DNA of 34,268 bases from the NCBI GenBank assembly GCA_018398765.1, contig JAHBMJ010000133.1, positions 22,501-56,768 on the forward strand, in the 5' to 3' direction. Source of the DNA: Chromera velia. Its lineage: Eukaryota > Sar > Chromeraceae. This document shows positions 13,301-21,600 of this stretch, piece by piece (the stretch's first letter is position 1; each line of letters opens with the position of its first letter). The notes under the pieces were generated by a model. It saw only the letters and a list, made by a program, of their open reading frames with translations. It searched no databases and was not told the DNA's origin. Position numbers and translations under genes: made by a program.

Positions 13301-15557
13301 TAGTAGACGACACGGACATGCCCCCGCCGATTGTTCGACTCGACAGAGAACGACCGAGACCCCCCCCTCCAGCGGACATTGACTGGCTTGCTGCTGCAGA
13401 GTTCATCAACCCCCCCCCCCCTACTGCTGCACTTGCGTATGCTCCGGCAGAACCGGAGCCTCGGGAGAGCAGAGCGCCGTCTCTGCTCGGAGGGTCTACA
13501 GGTGGAGGGCTGTGCTGCGGGGGTGTGGCGGGTGGGAATGAAGAAGAGCCTGTGATCTCTCTGGAGACTGGCCGGACAAGGACGAAATCCCCCTCCCTGG
13601 CAGGCTGACCCTCGTTCCACAAGAACCCCTTTGCCTCAACACCGGGGGAGACGGCGTGCAGATTAATCAACGGGTAGGCTGCCTTCGAAGTTTGCTGACA
13701 CCGCAATTTGCCATTTGCCTGGGGCCCTGTCGATGCGCCTAGACTCGTAGTGGATGCATTCGGATCCCCTCCCCCAACACTAGCACCTGCAACTGCCGCC
13801 TCCCTATCACCCCTGTCAACCCCCCGACTTCCCAACTCTGCCCGTCTTTCCATTGCCAGCATGGTACGATACTGGACAAAATAGTCGAGTGTCGCTTCAG
13901 AGGCAAAACTCTCGGCATCTATAGGAAACTCCGAGAGAAGTTTCAGCGCCAACGGCGCTACATCCTCTCTGCGTACTAAAGCTGAGTCATCCAACAGCGC
14001 CTCCCACAAATCGAGAGGCATCTGTTGGTTGACCTTCCCACTTGCCTCATTCCCCGTTGCTGCTGCCTTGAGATGTTCAAACAGACTCTGCATTTGGGCC
14101 TCATGGCCTCGAGCAAGAAGGAGACGGAAAAGGGGGCGGAGAAAAAGACGCCACACACCGATGGTACAGCTGTTCATACGAATCAGCTCAAGAGCCTCTC
14201 TGTGTGCGTTATCCAACTCCCACTTATCCACATACCCCACCACCTTCTGGGCCTTTGTTCGAAGTTGAGGATCTACAGCATCAATCAAGCCACTGTCCTG
14301 CAACATCTTCAAAGCAGCTGCTGCACGTGCGACCTGTTTAGACGACCCTACCGCTCTCCTAGTCGCATCCTGCCCCCTCCCCTCGGCGTCACTCCACTGC
14401 CATTGGACGGTGGCACTGAAGTAACCAACCTGCTGGAGGGGAATGACAGAGAACGTGCTCTTGATGTTGTGACGAGCACACAATTCGTTGTGCAGACAGT
14501 TGATGCGTCCTGCCTCTGTTTTGTCGAGACTCGAACTCTCTGGGTCTACAGGGGGGGCAGGGGGCGGTTGTCGTTTCTTCGACGGCTGCTGCTGAGGCGG
14601 GACGGGCGAGGGGGGACCCAAGAGGGGCCGGGGGTGCCCGGATGAAACTGCGGCCTCAACCTCTGGACGCACCTTCGAGGCTTCGGCATACATCACCTGC
14701 AAGCAAGCAGGCAGGTAACGAGACGTCATCAATCAGCGTTTTGAATCGATCAGCGTTTTGAGGGAGAGTGAAAGAAAGCACAAGAAAGAAAGAGTGATGA
14801 GAACAGAACCGATGATTCACTGATCGAAATGGAGAGTCCATCAGAAGACACCTGCCTGTCTGCCTGTCTGCCACCCTTCCCCAAGCTCTGTTCTGTCTTT
14901 TTTCTTTCTTTCTCTCACCTGCAGGGCCTTCATGTTGGCTTCTTCCTTTGTCAGCCCTCTGCCGACAGAATTGAGGACAATCACTCGACCCCGCCCGGGA
15001 ATGCGCCACTTCAGTCGGGACTCAAAGGAGCTCCCTGCAAGAACGCACACACCACAGGTGATGTGACAACCAGATAAATAAATGAAAACTTTGAGAGAGA
15101 AAAGAAAAAAAGCAGAAACCCTTTCAGAGAAAGAAGGACATCTGGGCTTCTCACCCAAAGATCGCTCCTTCCTTCCGCCTCACTTACTTTCTCTTCCACC
15201 GAATACTTTCAAACTATGGATCAAACCCAGCCAACACGGACAGACAGACAGACAGACAGACAGACAAAACGAAAGAAACCAGACATCATGCATGCATGCC
15301 TCATCCAGTCCCACTGTTGCACTTCATTCATTCAATTGAAGAATCGAAAGGAAGGAAGGAAGGAAGGAAGGACGTACCGATTCGTTGGGACATCAGAGCC
15401 CCCGCCTGGGCGTCTACTTGGCCCTTCATGTTGTTCGTCATCCACTTCGTCAGGTTGTCCAGTTCCTGCATGTGGACACATAAATAAATGGACACAAACT
15501 TTTACACCCACGTACACGGCTCCATCAACATTTGTTTTTTCGGGCCACATACAAAGA

Positions 15558-15592
<35 letters not shown>

Positions 15593-17556
15593 CCACACAC
15601 ACACACACGCGAGAGAGATGGGGAGAACTTTCGTCCATCAGTCACTCCCCTGACCATGCACACAACGAAGTGAATCGACCCACGAACGAACCGAAAAGGA
15701 GGGCTGAGGAAGCCTCTGCAGAGCCATACGGCACGCGGACTTCTTTGCATCTTTCTTGGAGGCTGCCTGGGTCCTCAGGGTCATCGGCTGCACACACAGG
15801 ATGAATAAATAAATGCATAAATAAGCAAATAAGTGCATGAATAAGCGAACATACAGAGAAAAGGAAAAGAAGAGGAAAAGAAATTAGATGGGAGCGCATT
15901 GCTGCTTTCAGATGCTTCTGCACTCCCCGCCTTGCATGTCAAATGGGTGCCCCCCCCCACCTGTTGTTTGTCGGCCCCCTCAGATTAGGCCAGGCCCTCC
16001 CGATTCTCTCCCTCCCACAATGCGTGCAGCCGTTTGGATGGAATCTTCTGCTGCCGACACACAGCAACAAAAACTTCAACAGACAGAGAGACCGACCTCT
16101 GGTCTCATGTCAATCTTCAGGTCGCACACCCAAGGAAGAGGGGCGGCGGGGGGACTGCCCTTCCGGCCCGCAGAAGACGGCATGTGGGCCGAACGCGGCT
16201 GGCTGTAACTCTCTGTGCACCGCGCATTCAGGGCCTGCAGGCGGGTGGGCAGTCAGACAGATCGAGAGAGAGAGAATTGAGAGGACAGTCAAAAACCAGG
16301 ATGGCGATCGGACTGCATCAATGAGAAGTCACCCAACCGAGGCATAAGGAAAGAAGATAAACGCGAAAAGCAGGCAAGCGTCAGGGAGACAGAGAATCCG
16401 ACTGCAATCAAACCGATCGGAGGGGTGAATGGATCGCAGCATCTCCAACAAGCCGAGCCCAGTCCCCAACCTTCCAAGAATACGACCGCCCCAGAACTGA
16501 TTGATCCCCTCCCCCCCGGGCCTCATCCCCGCCCCCCATGCAGGGAAGGGCCAGCTGGGCCAGACCGACCTGAGTCCGCATAGAGAACGCACAGAGGACC
16601 GAATCGTCGTCCCACATGTGTTCAACAAAGTCGATCGGCTGGTCGGGAGGGGGAGACTCAACCACCGGAAACTCTTCCACAGGAAACTGCTGCTGCTGTT
16701 GTTGCTGCTGCCCCCCCATCATCATCTGCCCCCCTCCTGCGGCACCTGGACCCCCCATACCCATGGCCATGCCCATTCCGTACTGCTGCTGCTGCTGCTG
16801 CTGAGGGTAGGCGTTGTGGTGCAGCTGCTGATGCTGGCCGTACTGGTAAGCACTCGATTTCTGTGAGTGTTGCTGCTGCATGTTGAAAGCTTGCTGCTGA
16901 TGCAGAGACGCGGGCTGCTGCTGTTCCGGTTGTTTGAGGGGACGCCACTGGGCGACGGTCATCATCGCGGGCTGCTCTAGAGAACCGTCCCCAGCCGCCA
17001 TACCCACAGGAGCACCGTATTGCCCCGACGCAGCAGCAGCAGTACTCGATGATGAGGAGGCAGCAGTGGACGAAAATGGGGCTGCTGCGGCATTCAGACC
17101 TCGTGATCCTAGGCTACTCGAAGGCGCAAGAGGAAGAGACGGGTTAGTGAAACCCAGAGCAGAAACAGAAGCAGAAGCAGAAGGGGAGGCTCCTGTCTGC
17201 GCAAAGGGCATAGAGCCTGCAGCACCAAACGGCTGCTGGTAATGTCCTGCGGGCATATGATTGGCATTCTCAGCCTGGGGAGGGTCCATCCCTCTGCCGA
17301 AAGGTCGGACGGCGTCTCCTGCCGCTCCTGCACCTCCCCCCCCACCCCTCCCCCCACCCCTCCCTCCTCCTCTGGGACCACCCCTGTAGCCCCCTCGGTA
17401 TCCTGCAGAAATCAGTCAGCAAGAGAGAAAACGATGACCAAGCTGCCACTAGAGTGTGTGGGGCTGTTAGAAAGGGGAAAACTGGGAAGGACGCAGAAAC
17501 ACCCATGCACAAAGTCCAATTGCTGAACCAACCCAACCCCACGCACCACTTCGCAT
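5824..17556 (-). CDS. UPF1-like SF1 helicase with three dsRBDs
   Basis: Twenty exons on the minus strand: 17556-17547, 17402-16570, 16234-16097, 15787-15692, 15465-15378, 15034-14919, 14696-12611, 12545 to about 12435, 12259-11507, 11116-11028, 10782-10742, 9777-9707, 9328-9126, 8641-8596, 8175-8028, 7775-7622, 7399-7349, 6925-6875, 6522-6425, 5929-5824 (TGA). Phases agree at every junction; the end of exon 8 is ambiguous. The product is about 1762 residues. It starts [12 protein letters not shown] (RGG box), then a Q/A/S/G-rich region (about 40-260). dsRBD-like domains lie near 282-355 ([17 protein letters not shown]), 360-427 ([13 protein letters not shown]) and 490-564 ([16 protein letters not shown]). 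The helicase core has Walker A GPPGTGKT (about 1343), DECTQ (about 1471), [25 protein letters not shown] and [15 protein letters not shown]. This core belongs to the UPF1/DNA2/NAM7 SF1B group, which unwinds nucleic acid with ATP. The UPF1 cysteine/histidine-rich domain is absent, so it is not canonical UPF1. A role in dsRNA or RNA surveillance is inferred. Confidence 0.88.
6930..6960. repeat. (CCAT)n microsatellite in helicase intron
   Basis: About seven CCAT units lie immediately upstream, on the coding (minus) strand, of the acceptor of the exon at 6925-6875. On that strand the tract reads (GGAT)n, so it replaces the usual pyrimidine tract in front of TGCAG. Confidence 0.95.
7518..7549. repeat. 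(AC)n microsatellite
   Basis: A dinucleotide tract of about 15 units lies in the helicase intron between the exons 7775-7622 and 7399-7349, followed by GA-rich sequence. Confidence 0.95.
8202..8237. repeat. (AATG)n microsatellite
   Basis: Imperfect AATA/AATG/AGTG tetranucleotides lie in the helicase intron, just upstream (coding sense) of the exon 8175-8028. Confidence 0.85.
9532..9581. repeat. (AC)n(AG)n compound microsatellite
   Basis: About 14 AC units are followed directly by about 11 AG units in the helicase intron between exons 9777-9707 and 9328-9126. A single unresolved base (N) sits nearby at 9081 in a C-run, in the next intron. Confidence 0.95.
9795..10435. repeat. (GAAA)n satellite-like tract in helicase intron
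   Basis: About 640 bp of almost pure purine on the plus strand, made of GAAA units mixed with GAAAC, GGAA and AAGAAAA variants. Two (GA)n islands (about 10123-10150 and 10333-10361) each follow a GAGAGGAAG block, giving a higher-order period of about 200 bp. The tract ends in (GACA)n at about 10394-10413. It lies wholly in the intron 10741-9778. In the coding sense it is a polypyrimidine run that ends next to the acceptor of the exon encoding motif II. The long KERKKE/SFFLSF open frames across it are artefacts of the repeat. Confidence 0.95.
10462..10495. repeat. 17-bp tandem duplication
   Basis: Two adjacent exact copies of GTGCCTGCAGGAGAGAT lie in the same helicase intron, just beyond the (GAAA)n tract. 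Confidence 0.9.
15239..15268. repeat. (GACA)n microsatellite
   Basis: About seven CAGA units lie in the helicase intron between exons 15465-15378 and 15034-14919. A (GGAA)n tract follows at about 15349-15371, next to the donor of the exon 15465-15378, and a TGCATGCATGC motif lies at 15289-15299. Confidence 0.9.
15562..15608. repeat. (CA)n microsatellite
   Basis: An interrupted CA tract lies in the helicase intron between exons 15787-15692 and 15465-15378. Confidence 0.93.
16684..16803 (-). repeat. CAG/CAA triplet runs coding polyglutamine
   Basis: On the plus strand these are CTG/TTG triplet runs near 16687-16710 and 16782-16803. In the minus-strand helicase exon they read as two runs of seven to eight glutamines separated by a Gly/Met-rich segment. 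They are part of a low-complexity region that is probably disordered. Confidence 0.85.
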
Positions 17557-17828
17557 CGCCAACTGGAAAGCCGACACTCTGTCAAATGCAGAGAGACCAA
17601 GAACTGTTCGCATCAAATACCACAATCTCACTATACAACCACCGCTCTTTTCTTGCCCGATTAGTCGCCGTCTCTGGAAGCACTAAAGCTTCCAGAATGA
17701 GACGGTTCAACGATCAGATGAAACGAGCGCCTCTCTCTCAGTCCTCCGCTCTGACCCCAAGAACCCTTCTACGCACATCCGCACTCTCGACGTGAATGCA
17801 TGCATGCGTGACTGTCAGGGGGGGACAC

Positions 17829-18113
17829 TCAGCTAGTGTGCTTTCGCAGAAAGTTGATCAGCAGTTCAGTTGTCAGAGTGTCAAACGGCTTTTTGAATTT
17901 CAGTGGTGGCTCTTTCTTCAATTCAAGCTTCAAGTCCGTGCGAACACCAGCCACGCCGTCTCCTCCAAAGTCCTCAATACTATATACTAAGGGCAATCTG
18001 TCAAGCACACAGACACTGCTCTCTGTACTAGCATCCCTCAAAGAGCTTGGCCACGGTGAAGAGTAACCGATGGTAGCAGAAGGCCGATTCCTGACGTCCA
18101 GAGCTGCTGTCAT
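17829..18113 (-). CDS. Small hypothetical protein, 94 aa, uncertain
   Basis: A single-exon frame starting MTAALDVRNRPSATIGY and ending with KPFDTLTTELLINFLRKH, then TGA. It has a lysine-rich stretch followed by an amphipathic-looking C-terminal end. Amino-acid composition and codon choice look protein-like, but I recognise no family. The frame stays open upstream to 18497, but that part overlaps antisense to another small ORF and looks less natural. It may be a genuine short gene or an upstream exon of an unmodelled transcript. It lies 270 bp upstream of the helicase ATG, same strand. Confidence 0.35.
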   Translation of the reverse strand: MTAALDVRNRPSATIGYSSPWPSSLRDASTESSVCVLDRLPLVYSIEDFGGDGVAGVRTDLKLELKKEPPLKFKKPFDTLTTELLINFLRKHTS

Positions 18114-18251
18114 GGTACGAGAATTTCGACAAACTCCCAGTTGTGTTGCCCTGTGAGCACACGCACTCCCTAAAGTCAGAAGGAAAAAAGCAAACCTCTG
18201 AGCCCTCCTGTGATTGCCGCTCTTGTCGAGTGTCTTTTGTTTTTCCCGAAG

Positions 18252-18416
18252 ATGTCCTGTCTGAGAAGGAGCGATGACGCTCCATGGCCTGGAGGGATGC
18301 GGCCAGACCCCGCCTACGGTGGCTACCCGAACCCCTTTGAAATTGGAGCCCGCACAGCGCAATCTGTCTTCGTCAGTCAGCGGCTGCAGGATTGGATCAG
18401 CCGAAAGAAACAATGA
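18252..18416 (+). CDS. Small hypothetical protein, 54 aa, uncertain
   Basis: A short frame from ATG at 18252 to TGA at 18416, with a purine just before the ATG. The text (MRPDPAYGGYPNPFEIGA, QRLQDWISRKKQ) looks more like protein than chance, with a Pro/Gly/Tyr-rich N-terminal half and a charged helix at the end. It diverges from the 94-aa frame on the other strand 138 bp away. No family recognised. It could also be a 3'-terminal exon or an upstream ORF of the DHHC transcript. Confidence 0.3.
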   Translation: MSCLRRSDDAPWPGGMRPDPAYGGYPNPFEIGARTAQSVFVSQRLQDWISRKKQ

Positions 18417-18480
18417 GAGAGACTGTCTGACCAATGGGTCACGCACACTTGCCTTCCCTGCTGCCTTCAGTTGTCCTCGC

Positions 18481-18635
18481 TTTGTGTGTCGATGCATGCA
18501 CTGGATAGGTCGTCGTCTATCTTTGTGTCTGCAAACTTCCCATGGCGCCTTGTCTTCTCTTTGTGTGTCGATGCACTGGATAGGTCGTCGTCTATCTTTG
18601 TGTCTGCAAACTTCCCTTGGCGCCTTGCTCTTCTC
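18481..18635. repeat. 79-bp tandem duplication upstream of DHHC gene
   Basis: Two adjacent near-identical copies, 18481-18559 and 18560-18635. Copy 1 carries an extra CATG that creates TGCATGCA; copy 2 lacks it. One substitution (CCATGG versus CTTGGC context) and small end differences are also visible. The duplication ends about 40 bp before the DHHC ATG, so it is probably in the promoter or 5' UTR. Confidence 0.9.
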
Positions 18636-18673
18636 CCTTCCCGAAACCAGTTCCTTCTTCTCTCCCTTTTACG

Positions 18674-21600
18674 ATGTCTGCTTTGGAAGCTCTCGGTTCT
18701 CCTCCTTCCCACGTTGATATCAATCCGACCTCGCCGCGCACCGCTCCACTGAGTGAAAAGTGCAAGGAAGGCTTCCGTCTCTGCATCAATCTACTCGATC
18801 CATGCACGCAGGGCATGATTGACACCATGATGAAGCTCTTGGGACCGATTCTGGTCAGCACGGGGGGAACAGCCTTCTGGCCCCCCCTTTTGCTTTCCAC
18901 CGATCTCTTTCCGAATCGGTCTCTTGTCCTTATCCAAACCACTTTCCACAGCCCTCCAAGACCGCCCGCTTGATACCCTTTCGTCGGTCTGTTTGTTCTT
19001 TCTTCCGTGCAAGATTCGGTGGCGGGGGGCAGAGCGAGTGAGATGCCGCCTGTCTGCGTACCTGCTTGGTTGGATGAAGTGTGGGTGTGTCGTCTAGCTG
19101 TTTGTTAAGGCAGGAAGGGCAGACTCCTGGCAAGCAGGGGAAGCGAAGGAAAGGAGTTCGAGAGTGGCCATTTCGGTTTGTGCATGTGTGAGAGCGTGCA
19201 ATCATTTTTTTGTCAGCCTTGCATGAGAATCCCTTCATGGATCACGCAGGTGGTTCTGGCTTTTGTGTTGTACACGCTGATTACGTACGCGTACTTCGTC
19301 TGTGTGCTCCCAACGTGGACTTTCGCGTGGCCTCTGAAGGCGCTGGTGACGTCCTTCGGTCTCTTTGGCCTGTTCAACGTGGTCTACAACTACGTAATGT
19401 GCATTCTAACTGGTAGGCAGACAGACAGACAGGTGTACAGGGCAGTTGATGTATGAATACAAGCTTCATGTCTGCATGAGGGTAGGTATGACAAAACTGT
19501 GCTGAATGTGAAAGCACCGTTCTTGAGTCTGTATTGTGTTTCCTGCCCTCTCTTTTTATTTCCTTTTTGGATTGGTCTCTTGACTGATTTTTCGTTCTTG
19601 TGTATCGTTTTGCTGTCTTTCGAGTGGCTTTTCTTCCCTTTATTTTCCTCTCTCCGCCGCAGAAATCCCCGAATCAATCGTGGATGCATGTGTGGAGAAT
19701 GAATGAATGAATGCAGACGCTGGAGAGGCGCCTCCTTTGGACGAGGAGGACGGAGGAGCAGAAATGGACCTCGAACGTTCTGCGTCTCCGTCTGTGCACG
19801 GGGGGCAGAGGGGAGGGGAGGGCAGTCCCGTCGGGAGACCGTACAATTCGTCCTCTGGTGCTGGCTCTGTGAAGGGAAGCGCGGCTGGCGGAGAGATGGA
19901 GGAGGACCTTGAAGCGGGCGGACTGCTGTCTGCTGGGTCTGCGTCTGGGGGAGAAGGGGGGGGGAATGGGGAGGCTTCGTCGTCCTCCTGTAATGGAGTT
20001 GGGGGGAAAGGGGAAGAGGACGCGATGAGATCTGGGCTGAGTTCGTGTAGCACTAGCACTGGGGTTGTTGAGGGGGGAGTGGGAGTTCCTAGAGGGAGAG
20101 AGAGAGCGAGAGAAAGGGAAAGGGAGAGAGATCGGGCAGGGGGAGACAGGTGGGCAATTGGAGGAGAAAATGATGACCTCACCTGGAGAACTTGCCGAAT
20201 TTGTCAGTCAGTCAGTTTTATGTTTCTGTCTGTTCTTTTATTTGTTGTCCTTCGTTTCCTGTTTTCTTCCTTCCTGCCTGATTTTCTCTCTGTCTATTTT
20301 TTCTTACATCCTTTCCGTTTGCTCTTTCGCCGTGCTTTCTCGTTGCTCTGTCCACAAGAATTTTTGTTTGTTGGAAGGGGACCTGCATTTTGTCGAAGTG
20401 ACGGGCCAGCCCCCGACTGACTCATGTTTCGTTGTGTTGAATAAAAATGGACAAACAAACAAATCAGGTCGAACATGGAAGCCTCCACGGACACATCACT
20501 GCTCTATTTGTAACAGGTCGGTCGTGCTCTTTTTTGTCATGCGCATCGGTGGGAGGTTGGTTGGGCTGGATGCAGCTGGGGGCGAGAAGGGTCGCCATTT
20601 TTGGCCTGTAGTGTTGCAATCAGGACACCGGTTAAAAAGAGCAGGGACAAGACTGCGGCGAGGAGGAGCAGGATCCTTTTAAGAGAATAAGCAGATTTAT
20701 TGAGGGGCGGTTTTAACGTCATAGAGAGCTTTCCGTTTGCTTATCGGTTTGTGCGGCCGCCTGTAGGCCTGCCACTCTGTGTGTCTGTTTTTCCCGTCCG
20801 AGAGAGAGTGTGGCTGAAGAAACGGAAACGAACCAGAGAGTGAACCATCTGGCAAGACATCTGTCCGTATGGATGCATGCATACATGGGTTGAATTAATT
20901 CTGCAGATGCGTTTTGAAGATGGACCACCACTGTCCGTGGGTGAATCGTTGCGTTGGATGGAACAACTATCGGTCGGTGGAGTGGGGTTTTTCTGGGTGT
21001 GTCGGGTTGATAATTTCCTTGGGGTGGTTGCACCCAGAGCTCGCCTCCCTCAATTCCGTCCCTCTTTCCTTCCTTCCTTCCTTCCTTCCTTCCTTCCGAG
21101 TTTCTTCCTTCCTTCCTTCCTTCCTTCCGAGTTTCTTCCGCTGGTTGATGTTTATCTACAGGTTCTAGTGGTCGACGGTTATTCTGTGAACTGACTGGAG
21201 TCTTTCGGTCCTCTTTTTTTTTTTCAGTGTGATGTTCCCTTGATGGGCCCGTGTGGGCTCTCTCTCGCGCACTTGTTGAATAGGTTGACCGCAAGTCCGG
21301 GGGACCGGGGGGAGGGGGTTGACCGCAACGGAAAAAGGAAAAAGGTCGAGACAGAGATGCAAAGAATGAGGCGGTTGGGGGTGCTGAGTATCGAAGGAAT
21401 GCTTTCTGCTTGAATTCAACATGCGGTAGCAGTCTGCTTCTCATGAAGGCGTGCGACCCTGTGTGGGCTTTCTTTGTGTGCACGCCTGCATGCAGGTACT
21501 TTTGTCTCTACTTGATAATTAATTTACTTCTATTACTTCTATTGATAAATAATTAAATTAATTGTTTGCACGTCTGCATGCAGGTACTTTTGTCTCTACT

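Larger units (their letters stand above)
17557..18673. other. Divergent intergenic region, helicase / DHHC gene
   Basis: This separates the ATG of the minus-strand helicase from the ATG of the plus-strand acyltransferase, so promoters for both should lie here. Visible signals are TGCATGCATGC at 17797-17807, TGCATGCA at 18493-18500 and a 79-bp tandem duplication at 18481-18635. Two small open frames (17829-18113 minus, 18252-18416 plus) are listed separately with low confidence. No clear TATA box is seen. Confidence 0.5.

Noticed and set aside
5824-17556. Calling the helicase the UPF1 ortholog
   Set aside because: The core is UPF1-like, but there is no Cys/His-rich domain and three dsRBD-like segments are present, so orthology is not supported.
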